A stretch of DNA of 7,952 nt from Tannerellaceae bacterium. GTDB taxonomy: Bacteria > Bacteroidota > Bacteroidia > Bacteroidales > Tannerellaceae. The notes beneath the pieces are model-generated. The model ran no database searches. It saw only the letters and a list, made by a program, of their open reading frames with translations, and was not told the DNA's origin. The translations under genes were made by a program, and so were the position numbers. Positions 1-6,799 of this stretch are shown here, piece by piece. Every line of letters begins with the position of its first letter. Within the stretch, counting starts at the first letter, position 1. Location: the NCBI GenBank assembly GCA_031265595.1, contig JAISCM010000108.1:1-7952 (forward strand), given 5' to 3'.

Positions 1-26
1 CCTATCGGAAATAAATTTATATCTCT

Positions 27-34
27 TATCTTTG
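27..34 (+). promoter_or_regulatory. Putative Bacteroidetes -7 promoter box for the glsA-glsB pair
   Basis: The octamer TATCTTTG fits the Bacteroidetes -7 consensus TAnnTTTG and is followed by CTCCG. It lies 25 bp upstream of the first acyltransferase start, so a transcript would have a leader of roughly 20 bases. No clear -33 TTTG is seen upstream, but the window begins too close to judge. A near-identical 13-mer (12 of 13 bases) recurs at 1991-2003 upstream of the exported-protein genes. Confidence 0.5.
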
Positions 35-59
35 CTCCGTGATAAGTAAGTAATGTGGG

Positions 60-890
60 ATGGCAAAGGATAAGATGACTCAATTCATTAACCTTCGGCA
101 GGTGCTTCGGGAGAAAAATCAGTCTCTCGCGAAGAGGTTGCCGGGCTTTATCGTTAATTATCTGATTCGTATCGTGCATCAGGATGAAGTGAATTATGTG
201 CTGAATCGTTATCAGGATAAGGATGGCGTGGATTTTATGATTGAACTCCTCGATTATTTCGACTTGACATTGGAAACGGATGGCGTGGAGAATATTCCGG
301 ACACGGGGCGTTATGTGTTTGCCTCGAATCATCCGTTGGGCGGGCTGGATGGTATTTGTCTGTCGGCTCTTTTGGGGCGGCGGTTTAATGGGAATATCCG
401 GTATCTGGTGAACGACTTGCTTTTATTTATTCCGAATTTGCGTTCTATTTTTATTCCGATTAATAAGCATGGCAAGCAGGCGAAGCAAACGGCTGTTTTA
501 ACCGACGAGGCGTATGCTTCCGATAACCAAATCCTCACGTTTCCGGCCGGGCTATGTTCGCGGAAGATAAAGGGGGAGGTGACGGATTTGGAATGGAAAA
601 AATCGTTTATCCGGAAGGCCGTTGCGTACAAACGCGATGTTGTACCCGTTTATTTTGAGGGGCGGAATTCTGATTTCTTTTATCGCCTGGCCAATATTCG
701 TACCGGGCTGGGCGTGAAGGTGAATATCGAGATGCTTTATTTATCTGATGAACTGTTTAATAGTAAGCACGCTACTTATCATATCTATTTTGGCAAACCG
801 ATTCCCTGGCAGACATTCGACGCTGGGAAGACTATGGCCGAATGGGCCGAATGGGTTCGCGAGATGTCTTATGCACTCAAAAAACTATAG
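60..890 (+). CDS. glsA: Lysophospholipid-acyltransferase-family O-acyltransferase, GlsA-like (glycine lipid synthesis)
   Basis: This 276-aa protein is a PlsC-like acyltransferase that should add a second acyl chain to the hydroxyl of an N-acylated amino acid, the GlsA role in Bacteroides glycine lipids, at the inner face of the inner membrane. Visible motifs: ASNHPLGGLDG at residues 88-98 with the presumed catalytic His91 and Asp97; FPAG at 161-164, in the place of the substrate-binding FPEG block; and VPVYFEGR at 195-202, resembling the last conserved block. The His-Asp spacing is HX5D, not the textbook HX4D; I believe this is usual in this hemolysin-associated subfamily. The start could instead be ATG at 75 (Met6), which has AAAGGA 5 bases upstream; ATG 60 has no clear ribosome site. 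The stop is 10 bp before the N-acyltransferase gene, indicating one operon. Without that neighbour the best call would be a generic 1-acyl-glycerol-phosphate acyltransferase. Confidence 0.82.
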   Translation: MAKDKMTQFINLRQVLREKNQSLAKRLPGFIVNYLIRIVHQDEVNYVLNRYQDKDGVDFMIELLDYFDLTLETDGVENIPDTGRYVFASNHPLGGLDGICLSALLGRRFNGNIRYLVNDLLLFIPNLRSIFIPINKHGKQAKQTAVLTDEAYASDNQILTFPAGLCSRKIKGEVTDLEWKKSFIRKAVAYKRDVVPVYFEGRNSDFFYRLANIRTGLGVKVNIEMLYLSDELFNSKHATYHIYFGKPIPWQTFDAGKTMAEWAEWVREMSYALKKL

Positions 891-900
891 AAACACTTAT

Positions 901-1872
901 ATGCAAAAAGTAATTAAACCTATCGACCGCGCACTGCTCAGAGCAGAGCTAACCCCTGAAAAACTTCTACGAAGAACCAATAAATCTAATAATGAGATTT
1001 ATATTACAACCGCGCATGATTCGCCTCATATTATGCAGGAGATCGGGCGTTTGCGCGAAGTGGCTTTCCGCCATTACGGAGGGGGGACGGGACAATCCGT
1101 TGATATTGACGAGTTCGATACCATGGAGGGCGCTTACCGTCAGTTAATCGTTTGGAATCCTGAAGAGGAGATCATATTAGGCGGATACCGCTTCTTGTGT
1201 GGGGCCGACGTAAGGTTCGACGACGCCGGCAAGCCTCTTTTGGCTACGGCTCATCTCTTTCATTTCTCCGAGAAATTTATTAAAGACTATCTTCCCTATA
1301 CGGTGGAGCTGGGCCGTTCTTTCGTAACCCTCGAATACCAGGCAACGCGCGAGAGCAGCAGTAAAGGTATTTTTGTGCTGGATAATTTATGGGATGGATT
1401 AGGGGCTTTGTCTGTATTAGAGCCTACGCTGCAATATTATTTTGGCAAGGTGACGATGTATAATACCTATAATTCGCATGCCAGGGATATGATTTTGCAT
1501 TTTCTTACCGTCCATTTCCCCGACCCGGATAAGCTGATCACTCCTATTTGCCCGTTGGAAACACATCCGGACTTGAATCAGATGGATCTTTTGTTTAGCT
1601 CGGATAATTATAAAGAGAATTACAAAGCGTTAAATATGGAAGTGCGTAAATTGCAAATCAACGTTCCTCCTTTGGTAAGCGCCTATATGAGCCTTTCGCC
1701 TAAGATGCGGGCATTTGGAACAGCCGTCAATCATGAGTTTGGCGACGTAGAAGAAACCGGCATCTTAATTGCAATTGATGAAATCCTTGAAGACAAAAGA
1801 AAGCGGCATATCGAAACCTACTTCAAAGAAGAGTATCCATCTCAACCCTTACTGAAAGGGGTAATAAAATAA
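901..1872 (+). CDS. glsB: Hemolysin-like N-acyltransferase of the OlsB/GlsB type
   Basis: This 323-aa GNAT-fold acyltransferase should transfer a 3-hydroxy-acyl chain from acyl carrier protein to the amino group of glycine (or a similar amino acid), the first step of glycine lipid synthesis. Visible features: GRLREVAFRHYGGGTG (residues 49-64), where the LR-x-x-AF segment is typical of the family; EIILGGYRFLCG (90-101), the central strand; and the diagnostic ELGRSFV (136-142) followed by the WDGLGAL region (164-170). I chose the ATG at 901 because the frame upstream lies inside the preceding gene and the family N-terminus fits this start; an ATG at 871 would add 10 residues and overlap glsA by 20 bp. 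About 100 residues after residue 220 form the family's C-terminal part. It is co-transcribed with the O-acyltransferase; the two activities are fused in OlsF proteins of other bacteria, which supports the pairing. Glycine as substrate is inferred from Bacteroides work. Confidence 0.85.
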   Translation: MQKVIKPIDRALLRAELTPEKLLRRTNKSNNEIYITTAHDSPHIMQEIGRLREVAFRHYGGGTGQSVDIDEFDTMEGAYRQLIVWNPEEEIILGGYRFLCGADVRFDDAGKPLLATAHLFHFSEKFIKDYLPYTVELGRSFVTLEYQATRESSSKGIFVLDNLWDGLGALSVLEPTLQYYFGKVTMYNTYNSHARDMILHFLTVHFPDPDKLITPICPLETHPDLNQMDLLFSSDNYKENYKALNMEVRKLQINVPPLVSAYMSLSPKMRAFGTAVNHEFGDVEETGILIAIDEILEDKRKRHIETYFKEEYPSQPLLKGVIK

Positions 1873-1894
1873 GATGGAAAGATGACATTCCCGG

Positions 1895-1924
1895 CGGCGT
1901 TATCCAAAAGTTTGGGTAACGCCG
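1895..1924 (+). terminator. GC-rich hairpin after glsB, probable terminator
   Basis: The arms GGCGTTATCC (1896-1905) and GGGTAACGCC (1914-1923) pair over 10 bp with one G-U, extended by C1895-G1924, around the loop AAAAGTTT. It begins 23 bp after the glsB stop. There is no T-run directly after it; TTTT occurs at 1941-1944 and TTTTTT at 1963-1968, the latter after a weak CAGC/GCTG pairing (1927-1930 with 1959-1962). It may therefore end transcription inefficiently or protect the 3' end. Confidence 0.5.
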
Positions 1925-1990
1925 TTCAGCAGTCTGGCGGTTTTATAGCCCAAGCATAGCTGTTTTTTACACAAAAGGCTTATATTTTTA

Positions 1991-1998
1991 TATCTTTA
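1991..1998 (+). promoter_or_regulatory. Second promoter-like box upstream of the exported-protein genes
   Basis: TATCTTTA differs from TAnnTTTG only in its last base and is followed by CTCCG, matching 12 of 13 bases with the box at 27-39. It lies in the intergenic region after the glsB hairpin. If used, the leader to the 2111 start would be about 105 bases and would include the 21-bp-spaced direct repeats. The weaker last base makes this less certain than the box at 2065. Confidence 0.3.
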
Positions 1999-2012
1999 CT
2001 CCGAAAAACCAA

Positions 2013-2049
2013 AAACAGACTATTTTTATATACAAATAGACTATACGTA
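2013..2049 (+). repeat. Two direct repeats spaced 21 bp, possible activator site
   Basis: Copies at 2013-2028 and 2034-2049 share AAAYAGACTATNNNTA, with an identical AGACTAT core at 2017-2023 and 2038-2044. The start-to-start distance is exactly 21 bp, two helical turns, which places both on one face of the DNA. The second copy ends 15 bp before the TAATTTTG box, where a -33 element is expected but not seen. This is the layout of a direct-repeat binding site for a dimeric activator such as a LytTR-type regulator; the identity of any such protein is inference. Confidence 0.4.
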
Positions 2050-2064
2050 AAAATCCATAAAAGG

Positions 2065-2072
2065 TAATTTTG
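2065..2072 (+). promoter_or_regulatory. Putative -7 promoter box for the exported-protein pair
   Basis: TAATTTTG matches TAnnTTTG exactly and lies 38 bp before the 2111 start codon, giving a predicted leader of about 30 bases. No TTTG is found at the -33 position; that stretch is instead occupied by the second AGACTAT repeat, so the promoter may depend on an activator. Confidence 0.5.
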
Positions 2073-2110
2073 CCTATAAGAAGATTTATATCGCTAAAGT
2101 ATTATTTCAC

Positions 2111-2800
2111 ATGAAGAAGGCAAATTTATTAACCGTTTTTGTACTCTTCTCCTTTTGCGTATTACCTCTTAGCGCACAGGTTACTATCGGTGCAGGAGAA
2201 GCGCCCGCAGCAGGCTCTCTGCTACAACTTAAGGAAAAGGAAGTTACAGACGATGGCCCCAATGCAACAAAAGGGCTTGAAATTTCGCGGGTACAATTAA
2301 CAGATGAGAATAATCTGTATCCGATGTTTTACGACAAATCGGCTTCGGGCCCTACCGCTGGCTACAAACAAAACAAAGTGAAGCTGGATAAAACCCATTG
2401 CGGACTGGTGGTGTACAATACGAATAATACGAAGCCCTTTCAAAAAGGCTTATATGTATGGAATGGGAGCCAATGGATAGCTATGGGCGCTTCCTCTTCT
2501 CCTAAGTGGTTTTACATGCCGCCTGTTGCTTTTGCTACCGGTCAGAGTAAAAAGAAAGAGACCAAAGATCTTTACGCCTTGTACAAAGCGCAGTTTGCAA
2601 CGCCTGTGTTTAAAAGCAACAGCGCGCCTGCAAATATCCCCTATATCCCTGCTGCCGATCAATTGTATTATTACGTCACATACGCCGACCCGGCTGTGTT
2701 TACGATCAACAGCATCAGCGACACAGGGATTATGAACTATGATGTTACGGCCGCTGCCACGGACGCTTCTTTTATAAATATTGTATTCGTTCTGAAATAA
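2111..2800 (+). CDS. Exported protein of unknown function, partner of the large surface protein
   Basis: I do not recognise a function for this 229-aa protein. Residues 1-23 form a signal peptide: MKK, a hydrophobic run, then PLSAQ, with likely cleavage at SAQ-VTIG or one residue earlier. C16 is not in a lipobox, so a lipoprotein is unlikely. The N-terminal half has a pattern common in exported Bacteroidales proteins: VTIG, GSLLQLKE (35-42), GLEISRVQLTD (55-65), GLVVYNTN (98-105) and KGLYVWNGSQW (112-122), resembling the short modules of surface and fibre-like proteins. After a serine linker (128-130), residues 131-229 look like a separate domain starting KWFYMPPVAFATG, with LYYYVTY (185-191) and ending FINIVFVLK, rich in beta strand. 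No enzyme motif is visible. The gene precedes the 1047-aa surface-protein gene by 38 bp, so both are probably made together. It could be an assembly, anchor or tip subunit; that is inference. Confidence 0.7.
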   Translation: MKKANLLTVFVLFSFCVLPLSAQVTIGAGEAPAAGSLLQLKEKEVTDDGPNATKGLEISRVQLTDENNLYPMFYDKSASGPTAGYKQNKVKLDKTHCGLVVYNTNNTKPFQKGLYVWNGSQWIAMGASSSPKWFYMPPVAFATGQSKKKETKDLYALYKAQFATPVFKSNSAPANIPYIPAADQLYYYVTYADPAVFTINSISDTGIMNYDVTAAATDASFINIVFVLK

Positions 2801-2838
2801 ACGGGTTCATATCCGGAATAGTAATAAGCTGAAAAAAT

Positions 2839-5800
2839 ATGAGATCATTAGTTGACAGGTCAGATAAACGTCTGTTGAGAAACAGGAAATGTTTATTCCT
2901 TATTTTATTTTTGTTTTGTGTTACGCTTACCGGGGCGCAAGCGCAGCAATTGGCTCCTGCCGGCGTTAGCGAAAACCTGCGGCTGTGGTTAAGGGCGGAT
3001 GCGTTGGGTATTAATCCAGCCGATGGAGGAGATGTTACCATCTGGATAGATGTAAGCCAGAAAAGCAAAGCGATCTACAGGTCTACCTCCTCATCAGGTT
3101 CTGTCTGGCAAAAAGCGCCGAAATACAAAGCACAGAGTTGGAACATGAATTTCTATCCCGCCGTATCTTTCGACAGGGTAGCGGGTGGAAAAGGTTATCA
3201 ACAATATGTAAGCTCTTTAAACGGGATCATGACGAGTAAGTCGCCGAATGAATTTACCGTCTTTGTTGTGGCAAACATTGACTTTAACAGAACGCCGGAT
3301 ACCGACGGGCAAGTGGCCCATTTCATGGGCTTTGGAAAAGATTTTCTCGCAGGTAATAATGAAGACGGCAACAGCGGGGATAATAACGAACGCGCACCTG
3401 CCTTTGGCGTAACCGGAGCAAACAGGGGGAAGATAGGCAGTAACGGTAAAGGTCGTTATGTGAGCGCTAATGGAGGCAGTGGGGCAAATGCTTTTGATGG
3501 GAAACGGGAGCTGTTTACTTCCGGCTCTACCACAATTGCGGTGCATCAGGTGAAAAAACAGACGTATATCCAGTATGAAGCCGATGGGCGTATAGAACAA
3601 ATCACGGCCAACGCTACTACTATAATGAACCAGGATGCCATTAACATGAGCGGGCCCAGTATGGTAGGGACGGGCGGACGAGTGTCTCGCAACGTAATAG
3701 GAGACATTGCCGAGATAATCATTTACGAAGGTATTCTGAAAGAGGCCGACAAACATAAAGTCTATACATATCTGGCCCTGAAATACGGGATTACCCTTGA
3801 TTTAGGCACGGATGTTTCGAAAATAGAAGGATTCGATTATAAACTCGGCGCCCACGATATATGGAAGGCTCATCTTGTACAACAATACAGGGATTACCAC
3901 CGCAACGTGGCTGCCTTGTTTACGGATAAGAACAGCGCCATTGTCAATAATAAATCCCGTTCTACAGAGGCCGGCAACTTTATAACCATCGGTTTGAAAG
4001 ACCCTACCGAAATACTGAAAGACCAGACGGCTATCATCTGGGGGCATAATGGAGGTCTACTGAAGAAGAACGTTGTGCCGGAGGATAAATGCGCCCCATA
4101 CAGATATAGCTTCGACAGGGTGTGGATGCTCGACCGCTCGCTAACGCTGAATATAGACAGCGAAGAGAAGGAACTGGTACTCAAAGCGTCCACAGCATAC
4201 TCGGACGTATATCCTTTCGAAGGGCAGGGCTGGGATACCTACCTGCTGATAGCCAAAGACGAAACGAACGCAAAGAAGGGTAACTGGGATCAGGCGATAC
4301 CCGCCACCATACAGTATGACGCCGCCAACCGTATCTGGGAGCAGGTATTTTATTTCAGGCTTGGGAAAGGCGACGGACACATGTACTTCTCATTCGGTGG
4401 GACAGAAAATGAGAAGGCATGCGTCGCCTGTACGTTTACCGGCGAAGATAAGTTATTGATACAAAGAAATAATAACATCTGGAAAGGTAACATCTCGCTC
4501 CTCAGCGGACAAAGCCAGACACAGAGAAGCGTCCCATCCGTAAATAAAGAAATCCTGACGGATATAACATTTAAAGCTAACAACGGAACCACCCTGTCGG
4601 TAGAGATTCCTGCCGCCTATCGCGTAAACAATCCCGTGCGCCTGAACGCGTCGGGGACTGCTAACGTCAAATCGACGGTAACGTATAGATTCAGTAAACC
4701 GAGCAACGTGGAGGTTGTTATCGGGGATATCAACAACAAAGAAGTGGTGGATGTATATGGCTACTGCGACATAGGCGGCAGCTTGATACGACCAACGGAA
4801 GTAGTGAAATTCCCATTGACAGGTAGCGCCCAGCGGCAGGGATATTCGTATGAGATAGTTTCTCCAGGCCGGATGGCCGGAAAAGACGCATGGATAGGCC
4901 GGGGCGATCCCCGGGGGAAAGCATCGGTTCGCTTCGGTAAAGCTGTGAAAATAGTGATGGTAGAATATACCAGTACGGTAAAGGCGGCAAGAAGTATCGA
5001 TATTTACCCGCTTACCTTCTCCTGTCCGCCACAGTTGCCGCTGGTAAACGAAGCCGGCTACGTATTACAGAAAAGAGGGCCCCGGACGCTTACTCTATGC
5101 GAAACGGCTGATTATACTTTTACGATCTTACATTCTAATGTAGATTGCGGACGCAAGCCTGTTCACTTTCATGATCAACTGCCTGCGGGGATGTACTGGA
5201 TCCCTAATTCGCTGATGATAGACAACGAAAATGTAGTAGCCGGGTCGATCGTGATGAAAGGGCAGATGCTCGACATGGACTTACTCGTGCGCGGTTCGGG
5301 CAGCAAAACTATATTCAGGGCACAAGCTGCCTTTACCGACGACGCTTCGGCAGGCGCCTATTATAACCAATCGCTCATCACCTATACCCGTAAAGATAAT
5401 GGACAGAAAGAAACGCTGAGCAGTACCGATGCTTACTATATAACGGGGGCAGACCGGAAGACAAAGACCGTAGTAACGGGTGCGAAGACATACAAGTCTG
5501 TCACTACATCGATGGGATTTCAACCGCCGGCATGCTTCACGCCAAATCAGGAAGTAGTTGTCAGCGTGAAAGTGCGCAACCCCAACACGCAGATACGCAG
5601 CGATGCAAACAATAAATTGTATTTTGAGACTTATTTCGATAGAACCTGCACCTATAAGCCGGGCTCGCTGTCTATAAACGGGAAACCGGTGAGCGATACG
5701 GCTTCCGGCGTGACCGTAGGCAAAGGCGAAGAGAACGGGCTCATCACGCTCGAAGGCATATCCGATCTTATCCTGCCGGCCAGGGGCGACGTGGAAATAG

Positions 5801-5982
5801 CTTACATAATCAAAGCCCCGGAGATAGACAACCTGACCATCGGCCATCTCCTGAGCGTAGAGACGTCCGATGGTTGTTTGCAAAACGCATTCCTTAGCGC
5901 ACAGGGCGAGTATACCATCGGTCATTGCAGGTCGAAGGGAGCCATCATCTCTAACAGGATGCTACCTTCGAGGCTGAAGTAA
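2839..5982 (+). CDS. Large exported multidomain surface protein with LamG-like and DUF11-like regions
   Basis: This 1047-aa protein starts with a signal peptide (basic RLLRNRK, hydrophobic core about 19-31, cleavage probably at AQA-QQ near residue 36). Residues 46-320 resemble the concanavalin/LamG-like module of Bacteroidetes surface proteins: NLRLWLRADA (47-56), IWIDVS (68-73), and DIAEIIIYEGIL (289-300) followed by YLALKYGITL (311-320). Residues 335-405 continue this architecture with HDIW, YHRNVAAL, NFITIGL and AIIWGHNGG. Residues 410-520 form a beta-rich segment and 528-531 a CVAC motif. From about 640 come cysteine-containing modules: YGYCDIGG to IDIYPLTFSC (641-729), a DUF11-like repeat (about 750-870, with FHDQLPAGM) and a second one (about 895-1030). 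Eleven cysteines remain after cleavage. The C-terminus, ending SNRMLPSRLK, shows no type IX sorting domain, LPXTG motif or membrane anchor, so how it stays at the surface is unclear. Binding of a carbohydrate or host ligand is plausible but inferred. Confidence 0.78.
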   Translation: MRSLVDRSDKRLLRNRKCLFLILFLFCVTLTGAQAQQLAPAGVSENLRLWLRADALGINPADGGDVTIWIDVSQKSKAIYRSTSSSGSVWQKAPKYKAQSWNMNFYPAVSFDRVAGGKGYQQYVSSLNGIMTSKSPNEFTVFVVANIDFNRTPDTDGQVAHFMGFGKDFLAGNNEDGNSGDNNERAPAFGVTGANRGKIGSNGKGRYVSANGGSGANAFDGKRELFTSGSTTIAVHQVKKQTYIQYEADGRIEQITANATTIMNQDAINMSGPSMVGTGGRVSRNVIGDIAEIIIYEGILKEADKHKVYTYLALKYGITLDLGTDVSKIEGFDYKLGAHDIWKAHLVQQYRDYHRNVAALFTDKNSAIVNNKSRSTEAGNFITIGLKDPTEILKDQTAIIWGHNGGLLKKNVVPEDKCAPYRYSFDRVWMLDRSLTLNIDSEEKELVLKASTAYSDVYPFEGQGWDTYLLIAKDETNAKKGNWDQAIPATIQYDAANRIWEQVFYFRLGKGDGHMYFSFGGTENEKACVACTFTGEDKLLIQRNNNIWKGNISLLSGQSQTQRSVPSVNKEILTDITFKANNGTTLSVEIPAAYRVNNPVRLNASGTANVKSTVTYRFSKPSNVEVVIGDINNKEVVDVYGYCDIGGSLIRPTEVVKFPLTGSAQRQGYSYEIVSPGRMAGKDAWIGRGDPRGKASVRFGKAVKIVMVEYTSTVKAARSIDIYPLTFSCPPQLPLVNEAGYVLQKRGPRTLTLCETADYTFTILHSNVDCGRKPVHFHDQLPAGMYWIPNSLMIDNENVVAGSIVMKGQMLDMDLLVRGSGSKTIFRAQAAFTDDASAGAYYNQSLITYTRKDNGQKETLSSTDAYYITGADRKTKTVVTGAKTYKSVTTSMGFQPPACFTPNQEVVVSVKVRNPNTQIRSDANNKLYFETYFDRTCTYKPGSLSINGKPVSDTASGVTVGKGEENGLITLEGISDLILPARGDVEIAYIIKAPEIDNLTIGHLLSVETSDGCLQNAFLSAQGEYTIGHCRSKGAIISNRMLPSRLK

Positions 5983-5990
5983 GCGGGGGG

Positions 5991-6632
5991 TTATACGGTG
6001 GCTTTCAGATTCCACGCCGTGCAAGCCCAGAAGGGTCCCTTGTTTTCTTTCTCAAAAATACAGATGCCGCCGGTTGCTACTTTCAGATCGTGCTCCTGCG
6101 AGAATTGTTCAACGTTCCCGGTTAAGCAGGGGGCAAACCGTATGATGCCATTCGAAGCAACTAATAAAGCCGTCTGATGAGGGCGGACTTCTTTTTTGGC
6201 GAAATCCTTCCAGGTTCTAATGATTTGCTGAGGGTTTACGTTCCAGCCATCGGGGACAAGGGCCTTTTTATTCCACGCATCAATGATGAGCTTTCCTTTT
6301 TCAAGGTCGCCGTTTCCCAACCGGAGCATCACTTCTTCTTCGGTTTTATTCTCGTCTACGCCATAATCTATTTCCGTGAAACAGGGTAATAGCGTAAGGT
6401 CTCTTTCTATATTCATCGCCATTACCGCTAATCCGGCTGTTTCTATACACCTCATCAAGGGAGATGAATAGATACTATGAGGGATCAATCCGTGCTCTTT
6501 TAAATAAAGCCCGATGTTTCTTCCCTTTTCTTCTTCTACCAACGGCAGGTCTGTTTCCGCGCCTATTCTGGTAGGCGTTTCTCCCGGACGGAACGTGTTC
6601 CCGTGGCGGGCAATGATAAGCTTTGTTCGCAT
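5991..6632 (-). CDS. Histidine phosphatase family protein (phosphoglycerate-mutase-like) with an atypical second active-site residue
   Basis: This 213-aa cytoplasmic protein belongs to the histidine phosphatase superfamily. The phosphorylated histidine is His10 in IIARHGNTF (6-14), the second phosphate-binding arginine is Arg61 in SSPLMRCIETA, and the likely acid is Glu87 in CFTEIDYGVDE (84-94). The second conserved histidine, normally in an SHG motif, falls at LLVASNGIIRF (156-166), where Asn161 takes its place. The rest of that motif is intact, so this looks like a subfamily variant, not decay. The substrate cannot be told: small phosphomonoesters such as sugar phosphates are usual for the family. 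It lies downstream of hisB and kdsB on the same strand, 165 bp beyond the kdsB stop codon and separated from it by the tandem-repeat array, so it may share their transcript or have its own start there. No promoter box of Bacteroidetes type was found in the 34 bp between array and start codon. Confidence 0.85.
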   Translation of the reverse strand: MRTKLIIARHGNTFRPGETPTRIGAETDLPLVEEEKGRNIGLYLKEHGLIPHSIYSSPLMRCIETAGLAVMAMNIERDLTLLPCFTEIDYGVDENKTEEEVMLRLGNGDLEKGKLIIDAWNKKALVPDGWNVNPQQIIRTWKDFAKKEVRPHQTALLVASNGIIRFAPCLTGNVEQFSQEHDLKVATGGICIFEKENKGPFWACTAWNLKATV

Positions 6633-6666
6633 GATTTATTGTTATTTATATTCGTTATTCATTAAC

Positions 6667-6799
6667 GTAGTACGCCGGGGTACTTCGATGTAGTACGCCG
6701 GGGTACTTCGATGCAGTACGCCGGGGTACCTCGATGTAGTACGCCGGGGTACTTCGATGTAGTACGCCGGGGTACTTCGATGCAGTACGCCGGGGTACT
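6667..6799. repeat. Tandem array of a 23-bp unit, five full copies and one partial
   Basis: Unit starts are 6667, 6690, 6713, 6736, 6759 and 6782; the last unit stops after 18 bases. Each unit contains the 16-base core AGTACGCCGGGGTACT (AGTACGCCGGGGTACC in unit 3), a palindrome spoiled by one G-G mismatch, joined by TCGATGT or TCGATGC. Units 3 and 6 share a T-to-C change at their second base, and unit 3 alone has TACC for TACT, so the pattern by second base is T,T,C,T,T,C, a 69-bp higher-order period. The array fills nearly all the space between the phosphatase gene and kdsB and supplies two bases of the kdsB stop codon. There are no unique spacers, so it is not a CRISPR array. Such arrays often vary in copy number between strains. 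Confidence 0.95.

Noticed and set aside
748..900. Longer N-terminus for the GlsB-like protein starting at 748
   Set aside because: This would overlap the upstream acyltransferase gene by 143 bp, and the extra residues do not resemble the family; ATG 901 fits better.
1927..1968. Second intrinsic terminator ending in TTTTTT
   Set aside because: Only a 4-bp CAGC/GCTG pairing closes a loop of 28 bases, too weak to call on its own; mentioned with the main hairpin.
2111..2180. Lipoprotein signal in the small exported protein because of Cys16
   Set aside because: The residues before Cys16 (FSF) do not fit a lipobox and a good signal peptidase I site follows at SAQ.
3217..3756. A 179-codon open frame on the minus strand
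   Set aside because: It is antisense to the LamG-like module of the large surface protein, which has strong family motifs in the opposite frame; no independent support.
5281..5925. A 214-codon open frame on the minus strand
   Set aside because: It lies wholly inside the surface-protein gene, antisense to it, and its translation shows no recognisable domain or signal; it is a shadow frame.
6667..6799. Possible CRISPR array
   Set aside because: The units abut directly with no unique spacers and no cas genes are present; it is a simple tandem repeat.
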